From: Toxotes chatareus
Lineage: Eukaryota > Chordata > Actinopteri > Toxotidae
Direction: 5' to 3'
Assembly (NCBI GenBank): GCA_016801885.1
Contig: CM028882.1
Coordinates: 2,480,001-2,544,000 of the forward strand
Length of the DNA: 64,000 bases
Below the pieces are notes generated by a model, which had not been told where the DNA came from, did no database searches, and was given only the letters and a program-made list of their open reading frames with translations. Positions 1 through 10,787 of this stretch are shown in pieces. The translations under genes were made by a program, and so were the position numbers. The stretch's first letter is position 1; the number at the start of each line of letters is the position of its first letter.

Positions 1-611
1 ATGTTCAGTTTGAAATTCCAACTGGATACGCATAAAGACATTTGACGCAATCTATTGTCCTTCATTCATTTTAATGAGTTTCTGAAGTGATCCTCCTCTG
101 TGAGCATCTGTCACCTCTCATTTCTCCTTCCCACACAGCCACCTTGTTTGGCAATGAGCAACGAATGGCACTGCTTTCTTTTCAATACAATTTCATCTCA
201 TCTGGACGTGGAAAAAATAGGGCAAAAAAATAAGGTTTATTGTCATTTCCATACAAATACTTCACATATACACAGGGAAACAAAATGTCCTTCTTCATGG
301 ACCTACCTCATTGCAACGTAGAAAAGACAAACACCACAGTCTGAACGGCCAGAGTGAGCAGTGAGTGTTTAGGAGCTATTTTTCTTAAGAGTTGATGGAG
401 GCCAGAACAGAGCTAGAATGACAGAGAATACTGGCTCCAAATAATCATTAATTTTGCTCTGCCTGCTGAAAGTGTAAAAAGGGTATTAGCCATTTCAGAT
501 TTGTGAGGACGTAATATCTATCCTTAAGTGGCCAAAAAAAAAAAGGATTAATTCAGCTTTAACTTCAATTTAATCCGAGTGATGTTACAAAAAATCAACC
601 TGAACTACAGA
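1..611. other. Non-coding flank, nothing recognised
   Basis: This AT-rich stretch holds no ORF with recognisable protein features. The longest open frame (100-321, 73 codons) has no domain, no splice context and random-looking composition. A short A-run lies near 533-544. I see no repeat family or RNA gene before the tRNA. Confidence 0.5.
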
Positions 612-684
612 GCCCGGATAGCTCAGTCGGTAGAGCATCAGACTTTTAATCTGAGGGTCCAGGGTTCAAGTCCCTGTTCGGGCG
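612..684 (+). tRNA. tRNA-Lys (anticodon TTT)
   Basis: The 73-base sequence folds as a complete tRNA cloverleaf. The acceptor strand GCCCGGA (612-618) pairs with TTCGGGC (677-683), leaving G684 as discriminator. The D-arm box A region (TAGCTCAGTCGGTAGAGCA) and the T-arm box B (GGTTCAAGTCC) are intact, so internal Pol III promoter elements are present. The anticodon stem TCAGA/TCTGA (638-642/650-654) closes the loop CTTTTAA, with anticodon TTT at 645-647, reading lysine AAA/AAG codons. There is no intron and CCA is not encoded, as expected in eukaryotes. No run of four or more T occurs on the + strand until about position 865, so a normal close Pol III terminator is missing. It could be a functional solitary gene or a young retro- or pseudo-copy; the intact stems favour a real gene or very recent copy. 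Confidence 0.93.
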
Positions 685-1787
685 GTTACTCCGTTAATAA
701 TTTCCCTTAGGGCAGGGATGTACAGAAAGTCAAATACACAGAGGGCTAAAAAAACAAATTTGCTACAAGCCAAGGGCTGGGCTGATTCAATGTTTATTAA
801 AACATATTGAAATGATTGATTATTGAACCAGTACCTAGTATACTATTGCTAAACCAGTAATCCAGTATTTTTTATGGCTCTGTCAGTAATTTCCAGTATA
901 CTACTTTTAAAGGCTAATGTTTAAATTAAATGAATAAAGCAGTATTGTTTTATGGCTCTGTTGTCAGAAACATTTCAACAGGCAAACCAAAAAGTAAAGT
1001 GTTAAAAACAAAATTCAATTTTCAACAGGCAAAACATAGACAGAAAACAAACTTCCTTTAAAGAAGAAACCTTGAGCAGAACCTGGCTCAGATGGGGGAC
1101 CCTCCTGCCGATGGCCGGGCTGGGTGAAAGGAGGAAAAGGAGGAAGATAGGACAGCTAGGAATGGAGGAGAGGGGAGAAAGACATGCAGCATAATACAGA
1201 CAATGTGGGTCAGCATTTACATTACAGTTAGTGAACAGTTATTGGATAATGTGTGCTCAGCAGATTAGAATTATGAAACAGAGCACGGAGGCAAAAAGCT
1301 GTCATGACTGGTAATTATTTACATTACAGTTTGCAAAGAATATTAATCAAATATTTATCTGTAGCAGAACGGAACATTAAACATGTTAGAAATAGATCAT
1401 TGTAAACAATAAACAGCAGCAGGTGGGTGGAGCCAGGACCATAGGACAAGCAGCTCCAGAGCCAGAGGTACCTGCAGAAAGGTACAGAGAAAGAGAGACC
1501 AGAGAGAAACAAGCACAGGACTACGGGACAGAGAGGACACAGAGTTAATGACATGTAATAAAGGCTAATAAATTTGAGAGTGGGTCTGAGGAGAGAAAGA
1601 GAAAGAAGAAGAAGTGCGAGTAAATCATGGATGTCCCCAGCAGCCTAGGCCTATAGCAGCATAACTAGGGATGATTCAGTTGCCTGAGCCAGCCCTACTA
1701 AGGGCTATATCCTTAACTGTAACAGTGTCTATAGAGATAATTGTGACTAACTATAAGTTTAATAAATAACTAGGACTGTAACTACAA

Positions 1788-4700
1788 CTAATTATAAGCT
1801 TTATCAAACAAGAAGGTTTTAAGCTTCGTTTTAAAATTAGAGAGGGTGTCTGCTTCCCGAACCCAAACTGGCAGTTGGTTCCATAGGAGAGGGGCCTGAT
1901 AACTAAAGGCTCGGCCTCCCATTCTACTTTTAGAGATTTTGGGAACCATAAGCAAACCTGCATTCTGGGAACGAAGCAATCTGTTAGGATGATATGGTAC
2001 TATCAGCTCTTTGAGATATGAAGGAGCCTGGCCATTGAGGGCCTTATATGTAAGGAGAAGGATTTTAAAATCAATTCTGGATTTTACAGGAAGCCAATGA
2101 AGAGAAGTTAGTACAGGAGTAATGTGATCTCTCTTGCTAATTCCAGTCAGTACTCTCGCTGCAGCATTTTGGATCAGCTGGAGGCTTTTTAGAGAGTTAA
2201 CTGGACATCCTGATAATAGGGAATTACAGTAGTCCAGCCTAGAAGTAACAAAAGCATGGACTAATTTTTCAGCATCACTCTGCGACAGAATGTTCCTAAT
2301 CTTACTGATATTGCGCAGGTGAAAGAAGGCGGTCCTAGAGACTTGTTTTATATATGAGTTAAAGGACAAATCCTGATCAAAAATAACTCCAAGGTTCCTC
2401 ACAGTTGTACTGGAGGCTAAATTAATGCCATCCAGAGTAACTATATGATTAGATAAACTGTTTCTGAGGTGTTTGGGACCAAACAAAATAACCTCAGTTT
2501 TGTCTGAATTCAGCAGAAGAAAGTTACAGGTCATCCAGGCCTTTATGTCTTTAAGACATGCCTGAAGTATGGTTAACTGATCTGTTTCGTCTGGTTTCAT
2601 AGATAAATATAGCTGGGTATCATCCGCATAGCAATGGAAATTTATTCCATGCTTCCTGATAATATTGCCTAGGGGAAGCATGTATAAGGTGAACAGTATC
2701 GGTCCAAGCACAGAACCCTGTGGAACTCCATGACTTACTCTGGTATATATGGAGGATCATCATTAACATGAACAAACTGGTATCTATCTGATAGATATGA
2801 TTTAAACCAGTCTAGTGCTCTTCCTTTAATCCCAATAACATGTTCCAATCTATCCAATAGGATATTATGATCAATGGTGTCAAATGCAGCACTAAGATCT
2901 AGCAGGACAAGTATAGAGACGAGTCCATTATCTGATGCTATAAGAAGGTCGTTGGTAACTTTCACCAGTGCTGTCTCTGTGCTATGATGAACTCTAAATC
3001 CTGACTGAAAAACTTCAAACAAACCGTTCCTATGTAGATGGTCACACAACTGAGTTGCAACAGCCTTTTCAAGAATTTTAGAATTAAAGGGAGATTGGAT
3101 ATAGGTCTATAGTTTGCCAAAATGTCAGAGTCCAGAGAAGGCTTTTTAAGTAAAGGTTTGATAACTGCAACCTTAAAAGCCTGTGGAACATATCCTGTAA
3201 CCAACGAGAGATTTATCTGATCTAATATGTGAGTGCCAATCAAAGGCAACACATCTTTAAGAAGTCTGGTCGGGATAGGATCCAAAAGACATGTTGATGA
3301 TTTAGATTTAGAAACTATTGAAGTCAATTCAGCTAGATCTATGGGAGAGAAACAGTCTAACGACAAATCAGGACTGGCAGACATTTCTAAAGATGTTGTT
3401 CTAGACTTACCTACATCATTAACAGTTGTAGGCAGGATGAGATGGATTCTGTCTCTAATGTCTACTATTTTGTTGCTAAAGAAGCTCATAAAGTCATTAC
3501 TAGTGAGAGCTAGAGGGATGGATGGTACAACAGAGCTATGGCTCTTTGTCAGCCTGGCTACAGTGCTGAAAAGAAACCTAGGGTTGTTCTTGTTTTCCTC
3601 TATTAATGATGAGTAATAGGCAGTTCTTGCCTTACTTAAGGGCTTTTTTATACGTTATAAAGCTGTCTTTCCAGGCTAGGCGGAATTCCTCTAAATTAGT
3701 GGATAACCATTTCCTTTCCAGCTTTCGTGATATCTGTTTTAAAGTACGATTTGTGAACTGTACCATGGAGCTAGCTTCCTCTGATTACTGACCTTCTTTT
3801 CAAAGGGCAACAGAGTCAAGGGTTGAACGCAATGAAGCAGCAGTATTATCAACTAGATAGTCTATATCTGCTGGAGTAACGTTTAGGCCATTGCCCTCTG
3901 TAAAACTGGCACATGGCAGCGGAGATAATGAAGATGGAATAGCTTCCTTATATTTGATAACAGCATTATCAGACAGAAATCTACAGTAGTTAATTTTTTT
4001 TCTCAGATGCTGTGCAGTTCATTATTGTAAATTCAAATGTTACTAAAGAATGATCAGATAAAACAGGGTTAAGAGGGAATACTGTCAAATATTCAGCTTC
4101 TATGCCATAGGTTAGTACAAGATCAAGGGTGTGATTAAAACAGTGAGTTGGTTTGTTAACATTTTGTAAAAAGCCAATTGAGTCTAATACTGAATAGAAA
4201 GCAGTCTTAAGGCTGTCATTGTGGGTATCGACATGAATATTAAAGTCGCCCACTATAATTACTCTATCCGCACTAAGCACTAAATCAGATAAAATTCAGT
4301 GAATTCAGACAAAAACTCTGAGTAAGCAGCAGGTGGACGATACACCACAGCAAATAGTACTGGTTTTTCTGTCTTCCAATTTGGATGTGAGAGGCTGAGG
4401 ATAAGGCTTTCAAATGTACTATATTTTTCGCTTAGGTCTAGGATTAATTAATAAACTTGAGTGGTAGATTGCTGCCACTCCTCCTCCTCGGCCTGTGCCT
4501 CGAGGAATGTGATAATTAATATGACTAGCAGGGGTTGACTCATTTAGACTGACATACTCTTCCTCCTGCAGCCAGGTCTCAGTCAGACAGAATAAATCAA
4601 TCTGCTGATCCATTATCAAATCATTCACTAACAGAGATTTAGACAAGAGAGATCTAATGTTTAATAGCCCACATCTGATTGTGGTGTTTTTAGGTTCAGA

Positions 4701-4937
4701 TGCTTTTGTAGTATAAATTTTTTTTAGGTTTTTATGAGTAACACCTCTTGCATTTTTTAATTTATGCACTTTTTGTTGACGGGGAGCAGACACAGTCTCT
4801 ATAGGGTAAAGGGAATCGTTAGAATGGTAGGAATAATAAGAATCATGAGAATCATGGGTGGGTGACAGCTCTAGAGAAACTGCAGAGAAGCGTGTAGGAC
4901 TGCAACTCTGCATCCTGGTCTCAACTCTGGTTGTCAT
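1788..4937 (-). pseudogene. LINE ORF2 relic: APE endonuclease plus reverse transcriptase
   Basis: ORF2 begins with ATG at 4937-4935. The first block (4937-4419) carries the endonuclease N-terminal part with LNIRSL and FCLTETWL. The second (4280-3990, same frame) has GDFNIH and SDHSLV, the usual C-terminal endonuclease motifs. The RT region follows in shifted frames: 3489-2962 contains the ANYRPISNLP motif, 3049-2735 contains LLDLSAAFDTIDH (RT motif A), and about 2731-1788 contains GVPQGS, then YADD at 2630-2619 (catalytic aspartates retained), then the thumb-like HWLPV and C-terminal conserved segments. Blocks fall in at least three frames, with in-frame stops in the 4281-4418 and 3490-3989 gaps. 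Catalytic motifs survive but the protein cannot be made as one chain. An active relative would nick target DNA and prime reverse transcription there. Confidence 0.85.
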
Positions 4938-5854
4938 GACTTTGGTTTTCTAATGAAATCTGTCATATTTCTAGATATGAGAGCTGCACCATCCAAAGTT
5001 GGATGGATGCCGTCTCTCCTAATCAGACCAGGTTTTCCCCAAAAAGTTTTCCAGTTATCAATGAAGGCCACGTCGTTTGCTGGACACCACCTAGACAGCC
5101 AGCGACGGAATGAAGACATGCGGCTAAACATGTCATCACTGGTCAAATCGGGCAGGGGTCCAGAGAACACTACGGAGTCCGACATTGTTTTGGCAAAGTT
5201 ACACACCGACTCCATATTAATTTTAGTGACCTCCGATTGGCGTAATCGGGTGTCATTACCGCCGACGTGAATAACGATCTTACCAAATCTACGTTTATCC
5301 TTAGCCAGCAGTTTTAAATACGATTCAACGTCGCCCGCTCTGGCCCCAGGGATGCATTTAACTATGGTCGCTGGAGTCTCTAACTTCACATTTCGCAAAA
5401 TGGAGCTGCCAATAACCAGAGTTTTTTCCTCAGCGGGTGTGTCGCTGATTGGGGAAAATCTGTTTGAAACATGAAGCGGTTGATGGTGAACCACGGGCCG
5501 TTGTTTCATGCTATGTTTCCTTCGACTGCCACCCAGCCGCCTGGCTTCCCGGGCTGCTCGGGAGCTGCCGGGAACGGCTGACAGGAGCTAACGAGGGACG
5601 GCTAGCTGTAGCTAATTTAGGCTGGTCCGCATCAGCTACAGGGGACTGACTAGCTAAGCTGCTGGGGGGCGATTATCTATGGTGCGGAGCCGAGCCTCTA
5701 CTTCCCTAAGTCTCGCCTCCAATGCTACAAAAATGCTACATTTATTACACATACCATTATCGCTAAAGGAGGCAGAGGAGTAACTAAACATCTCACACAC
5801 CGTGCAAGAGAGAGGAGAGACAGCAGGAGAGATAGCAGGAGAGAGAGAAGCCAT
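4934..5854 (-). pseudogene. LINE ORF1 relic: zinc-ribbon, coiled coil and SGNH esterase
   Basis: The N-terminal block starts at ATG 5854-5852 and shows CTVC followed by CNKC, a CxxC/CxxC zinc-ribbon-like pair, then a heptad-rich stretch EARLREVEARL. This frame ends at TAG 5656-5654. A Pro/Ser-rich linker is open in another frame across about 5647-5515, and the third block (5509-4934) returns to the first frame. It holds an SGNH/GDSL hydrolase: GSSILRNVK (nucleophile Ser), the GARAGD block, HVGGND (Gly/Asn block) and DGIHPT (catalytic Asp/His). Esterase-type ORF1 proteins are known in CR1 and L2 elements. Two apparent frameshifts inactivate it. Its stop codon overlaps the ORF2 start as ATGA (4937-4934). 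Confidence 0.8.
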
Positions 5855-5893
5855 TGCTAACAGCTAAGCTAGCATTGCTAACAGCTAAGCTAG
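5852..5893 (-). repeat. 21-bp x 2 tandem repeat at the LINE 5' end
   Basis: Two identical copies of cattgctaacagctaagct+ag (5852-5872 and 5873-5893) adjoin the ORF1 start codon region. In LINE orientation they form the immediate 5' leader, and the second base of the inner copy belongs to the ORF1 start context. Leader tandem repeats are common in LINE promoters; a promoter role here is inference. Confidence 0.75.
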
Positions 5894-6023
5894 AAAATAT
5901 GGTCCTTAATATCAAGAAAAATGCATAAATGAACCTGCATCATGAACTGAAAATGTAAAATTGTGCTGCTCTATGGAACTTCCGTTTAGCCAGTTACTAC
6001 TGCCAGATACTAATCAAATATCA

Positions 6024-6090
6024 TCCCGGGGGCCATAGAAAATTCTTTTGCGGGCCGGATGTGGCCCGCGGGCCTTGACTTTGACATATA
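6024..6090. mobile_element. hAT-like terminal remnant
   Basis: The stretch contains cgggccggatgtggcccgcg followed by ggccttgactttgacat. It resembles the terminal region of hAT-type DNA transposons, in which a GC-rich 'gggccggat / ggcccgc' block precedes a terminal inverted repeat of the type gtttgacacc. The outer terminus is degraded and I find no matching opposite end nearby, so only a fragment is called. The attribution rests on family recollection and needs a repeat-library search. Confidence 0.4.
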
Positions 6091-6420
6091 GGCCTTAGGG
6101 GATCAACTAAATATATCTATCTATATCGTGATATAATAAAATTAAAAGCCAAGCCCCAAAAGATCTGTGTCAGCCTTCAAAACCCCACATTCCTTGTACT
6201 ATAGTTTCTGAATCTGACTTCAGCAAACTTGGATTTTTGCAGGATTGATGTTTGTTGTGCAAATGATAGAAAATAAAGGAAAAGCATAGTTTAATACAGC
6301 GGTTTTCAAAGTGTGAGGCGCGCCTCCCCTGGGGGGCGTCAGAGGAATTCAGGGGAGGCGCGGCGAGAGACAAAATAAGCCTGAAAAGACAGAAAAAGAG
6401 TGTAAACATCGAGGGGCAAA

Positions 6421-6858
6421 ATGGATCGATTTTTAGTATCTCAAATGAAAGTGAGAGAGGGCACAGAGTCCGGGGCGAGCAGAAAGCGGAGGAAGTATGA
6501 CCCTGATTATTTAAAGTTTGGCTTTTCGTGTATTGGTCCTGACGATGCTCCGCTGCCACAGTGTGTTATCTGCAAAGAGGTGCTAGCTAACGACAGTATG
6601 CGACCATGTAAACTCCGGCGTCATATTGAAACCAAGCACCAAAGTTTAACGACCAAGCCGCGGGAGTTTTTTGATCGGAAACTTAATGAATTGCGGTCAC
6701 AGAAGAAAGTCATCGAGGCGTTTGGCACTGTGATTACCAAGGCAACCGAAGCATCGTACCGCGCAGCGTTACGCGTTGCGAAGGCGGGGAAAGCCCACAA
6801 CATTGGTGAGACATTGCTCCTCCCTGCTGCTAAAGATATGAAAACATACAGGTGTTAA
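6421..6858 (+). pseudogene. Truncated hAT transposase / ZBED5-like BED zinc finger ORF
   Basis: This open frame of 145 codons starts at an ATG with a purine at -3 and G at +4. The N-terminus is basic (RKRRKY at 21-26). Residues 48-73 form a BED-type finger, C48-x2-C51-x16-H68-x4-H73, with the family-typical KLRRHIETKH. Downstream residues (EFFDRKLNEL, then ATEASY, then KAGKAHNIGETLLLPA) match the region following the finger in ZBED5/FAM200-like proteins derived from hAT transposases. The hAT catalytic (RNase H-like) and dimerisation domains are absent: the frame stops at 6856-6858, just inside a duplicated 21-bp segment. It could still encode a DNA-binding fragment, but no expression evidence exists. 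Full-length relatives exceed 500 residues. Confidence 0.75.
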
Positions 6859-6887
6859 AATGTGTTGAAAACATACAGATGTTAAAA
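6840..6887 (+). repeat. Imperfect 21-bp duplication inside the hAT element
   Basis: gaaaacatacaggtgttaaaa (split here as 6840-6859 plus one base) recurs at 6867-6887 with a single G-to-A change, separated by tgtgtt. The stop codon of the BED-finger ORF lies in the first copy. The duplication probably marks the internal-deletion junction of the transposon. Confidence 0.7.
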
Positions 6888-6954
6888 GGGGGGGGTGGCA
6901 TGCTTTTGAGTTCTCTCAGGGGAGGCCCACTATCCCACACTTTGAAAACCCCTG

Positions 6955-9900
6955 GTTTAATACAATGATTTTTATAGCCAATAGTTTCTTTTCATAACAA
7001 ACTGTTTAGTCAAATTATCAAAACCACTTCATTTGGAAGTAAACCAAAAGTAAGCACAGCTGTGGGTGCCCAGATATTTAAGGCACATACCATATAACCA
7101 CAAATCAGTGTGAATCTGGCCAGGTGCCTTTGGTTCATGTAAATCCCCTTTACCCTCACTTCCTGTCTGCCTCTACACCGTTAACTGTCAGAGAGAGGCT
7201 AACATGCCAAAACAAAACAATAAATGAATTAATTAAAAGTGAGAAAATCTGTGACGTTGGTAGCAGCTGCTGCTGCCCTCTGAGAGGCCTGAGCTAAGAT
7301 AAAACCGAGATACTAAACCATAGTTTTCCATTAAGGAGAACAAAATGCTGTTCTGGCATTAAATGACATGTTGTCAGCACTTTACATGCAGACGCACTGA
7401 GTGTCAGTCTTCAAAGTCCCGTATAACCTGAACCATGCTGTTTGTAAAAACCTTTTATAGTTGCTTTGTGCAGCTTCTTTTAAGTTTTATATTTGCGATA
7501 CAACTGGTTTCACACATGGTATTGATATAGCATGGCCTCCCTTACACTGGCACCCAAGTGTGTATAGGTTAAATACAGGTGTGAATTCACCCATAACACA
7601 TCAAGGACACATGTGAATCCAATCACGCGACCTTTGTTTACAGATGTGTATTTTAATGTAATTTAAATGAATCCTCGACTAGACTGAAGGACTAGCTTTT
7701 TATTGGGTGCTGCAAGGCAAACCTCCCACTGTCATGGATACAGCTTTGAACAGTTTGTTCTCAACTCAAGGTACCAGACCAAACTTCAGTCCTTGTTTCA
7801 GCACAGAGATGTGTTATGTTTAAGAGCAGTTGTATTTTACAGCTAGAAAGAGATTATACACTGTGATGCACATAAAATGTACTCTTGTGTTTAGTTTTTC
7901 AGATTAATTAAGCTGTTCCACCATTTTTCCAAGTATCCACTGGGATACAAGAGGGTCTGCAACACAAGGTCGGTTTTCACTGGTGTAACATATATCAGAC
8001 CCATACTTTTCCATCTATCCATAGACTGTATATAAAGAATGAAGTTCATTTAATGCATTCCCCGTGCTATCTTTGTCAAGGGCCTGTCTGAGGGTTTATA
8101 AGTAGCTTCAACATCTGCTCTATGTCAGCTGTCTTGCTCATCACGAACAAACACTGCCAAGGAAAAACCATGAACAGGCCCAGATCAAAAGTTCCTACAT
8201 TTGCCTGTAGCACGTTCGAAACAACAAACAAAAAACCCTTCAGCCAACCCCCTCTGCAACCTCCATGAAGGAATCAGGAAGAGTCTGTGACATCTCCCCA
8301 GCTCCTTGGTGCCAATCATCCAGTGTGTCACGGTCTTTGTGGTCATAGCCCTTGCAGCCTCCGTTATTGATAGAAGATGTGTTTTGCTTTAAATGAAGAT
8401 ATTTTATTAGCTATATACTGAGTTAGCTGTCTGCACTCACAAGCATCCGTCTTGGATGTCCTAATGTGTTTTGTTTTATGTTTTTTTGTTTGGTTAGACC
8501 TTCTCAGTCCTGGAACCCCCCCCCCCAAAAACTCTATAGACAGGATTCCAAACAGCGCTGTCAGTGAGATGCAGGCCCAGATGCAGGCTCCGTGTTGCCT
8601 TTGGAGTTTCACTGTGGGTCTTGATGAAAAAACAACAACAAAATACAGCCTATTTTCATGATCCTGTGTGGCTGATCAATAATACTGATTAAATTCTGTA
8701 TTGACACAGTGTTCCGGGAGTGAAGCTGTGCCTGCAGTCTTTGCATGAATGACACATATCTAGTGTCTGGTTGGGCAAAAACAGAATTTACACACATGAT
8801 CATTTACAAATATAATACCCAGTATGAGCGTGCCTTGTTTTGTTTGGAATTGGTCCAGTGGTGAATGCTATAACCGACAACAGCAAAAAAGGCTGCAATA
8901 TAATCCAACTGGGCAAAGCCTGTCCACTGAAAGTGCTTGTTTTTGCCACTGACATGCTCAGTCTGGAGTTAAAAGTGTCTGGCAACATTATGGAAAGGAT
9001 TCCTACAGAGATGCATCTGTCTGTTCAAAGCAGCCAGACTCCACTGACAAAAACAGCAATTTAACCTCACAGAACACAGGGGTTTCTGCAGCCGCTCTGT
9101 AGTTGCCAGTTTTAGCATTCTCCTTCAAAATTAGACTGATTCCAAACATTTTTGTCTCTATTAATCATTTAGACTCAAAAAGATGAGAAAATATGAACCA
9201 GGCTTAAAAAATGCCAGAATTATCCTTCAACCTGTGCAGCAGGCAAAGAGCATGCAAAATGTTATATGAAATATTTTTTTTAATGCTATCATTAATTGTG
9301 TTTGCATGCTGTTGGTTGGTGTTTGTGCACACACACAGGTCAGGTTTGCGGTGCCACAAATCCTCTGTATTAAGCTTTCTAAACAAGATCATAAACTGAG
9401 CAGCAGATCTCTTGCATGATGAGATCCCTCTCTCCTTCTGATGCCCTCCAATGTTGGGCGATGTATTGTGGGTAATATTTTAACAGGTGACCATCTGTTT
9501 GGTCAGTCTGAGTGAGGACACAAATGACATACAGTCCTAAGGCTGAGAAGCAAAGCCTGCTGGGCCTTAGACATTTTCAGCGCAGCAGATGACATTTCAG
9601 GATGGATTTCTCATCTTTGTACCTCCAGTGGACATTACCGAAATCCAGCATTTGGTTTTATAAATTCAATCTTGTTACATACATCTTTTAAAGGTTTGGC
9701 TTAGAGGATTTTATTTATGTGAACGAATGGTGTGCAGCTCAATTTCAGTCAAAGGCACACAGAACAAGGACACAGTCTGACTTTCAGGTTTATTGCCAGA
9801 GGCGTGCGGTGCATGTGTGGTGCAGATGGAAATGGGAGGAATACATTTTCAATAGGTGTTGTAGGCCTGACATTAGTCATGATCAATCAAATCACCTCTT

Positions 9901-10787
9901 TACACTGCCATTAAAAGCAGAGCATGCAATTCCACGGTGAGCTGACAACTTCAAAATGGAAGAGAAAAGCTGACATGAACAGAAAAGACACAAAAGCTTC
10001 TCTCCAGGGAAAACACTGTCCTTGTGTGACAGGTGCAGAACTACCATAAGCCAATATAGGACACCTTCAAAAACCCGAGGTTTAAATGCATTGGTTGCAG
10101 AGGAAACTGTGCCATGTAGGGATCAGTTCAGTTGGGAAATATCCAAACAGAAGTCAGAGGCAAATCACTGTGACAGTTTGACTGAAGCCATCCGGCATAC
10201 AGCCTCCAACATCGGCAGTATGTGACTGTCTCTACATGTTGACAGCTGATGCTGGATGGATCCATTTACACCACAGCCACATGTGTATAGAGTATACTGT
10301 AGTCAGAATGATGGATGTTGGCTGGTTTTATTCCCACACAGGGAACATATCAAAGTCAGTAATCTATACTGAGCTCAACCCTGTCTCCCAAACAGTACAT
10401 TCACTGACTATTAAAACACAATAATGCTTTTCTTTAATCACCACAGAGAAGATCTCAGAAAAGCACCCACAGGTGTGTAATGTGATAGATGTGATCCCCT
10501 TACCAGTACGCCCACAGACCAGAGAGGCCCTTTGGACAGCCAGATTTATATTGTAATGTCTGTGGAGATGAATGAATCACTTTAGTCACTCGACACATCA
10601 AAGAAAAAAAGCTCTGTGATGTTTATTATTATCCACTAGCTGAGTCAGAGAAGGTGACTGTAGATGTAGGTGCATAGCTGTACAGGTGGCAAAGGTAACT
10701 GGAAACAGGATATGGGCTGAAGGAGGACTAACATCTGTTAGAAGGCTACCCCTTGGGCAAATTCAGGGTCCCGCTTCCAAAATGTAT
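6955..10787. other. Intergenic stretch, no gene recognised
   Basis: Apart from the target duplication at its left edge, I see no coding exon, RNA gene or identifiable mobile element. Short open frames (for example 8364-8612 minus, 8840-9064 plus, 10022-10225 plus) lack domains, start-codon context and splice sites. A C-run occurs at about 8516-8526. Composition is ordinary AT-rich fish intergenic DNA. Confidence 0.5.

Larger units (their letters stand above)
1010..5893 (-). mobile_element. L2/CR1-like non-LTR retrotransposon (LINE), nearly full length, inactive
   Basis: Read on the minus strand, the element runs from a 5' region with a tandem 21-bp repeat (5852-5893), through ORF1 (zinc-ribbon/coiled-coil and SGNH-esterase parts), then ORF2 (APE-type endonuclease and reverse transcriptase), to a long 3' UTR ending near 1010. 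The 3' UTR contains motifs I associate with fish L2-type elements, such as GAGCCAGGTTCTGCTC (about 1083-1098 in complement), and stops at AATTGAATTTTG, resembling a short-repeat tail rather than poly(A). Multiple frameshifts and stops break both ORFs, so it cannot be autonomous. The order esterase-ORF1, then endonuclease, then RT without RNase H is known for L2 and CR1 clades; the exact clade is inference. The 5' and 3' limits are approximate, and I see no clear target duplication. Confidence 0.85.
6297..6954 (+). mobile_element. Compact hAT-superfamily DNA transposon with 8-bp target duplication
   Basis: The left end CAGCGGTTTTCAAAGTGTG (6297-6315) and the right end CACACTTTGAAAACCCCTG (6936-6954) are 19-bp terminal inverted repeats with one mismatch. 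Both ends are flanked by the identical 8-bp GTTTAATA (6289-6296 and 6955-6962), the target-site duplication size typical of hAT. Length is 658 bp, far shorter than an autonomous hAT (usually 2.5-4 kb). It keeps only the BED-finger start of the transposase ORF, so it is an internal-deletion, non-autonomous copy. It must be mobilised in trans if at all. The two ends also share GC-rich subterminal sequence (ggggaggcg and ggggaggccc in inverted arrangement). Confidence 0.9.

Noticed and set aside
3233..3616. Plus-strand 127-codon frame inside the LINE
   Set aside because: Antisense shadow of the LINE reverse-transcriptase region.
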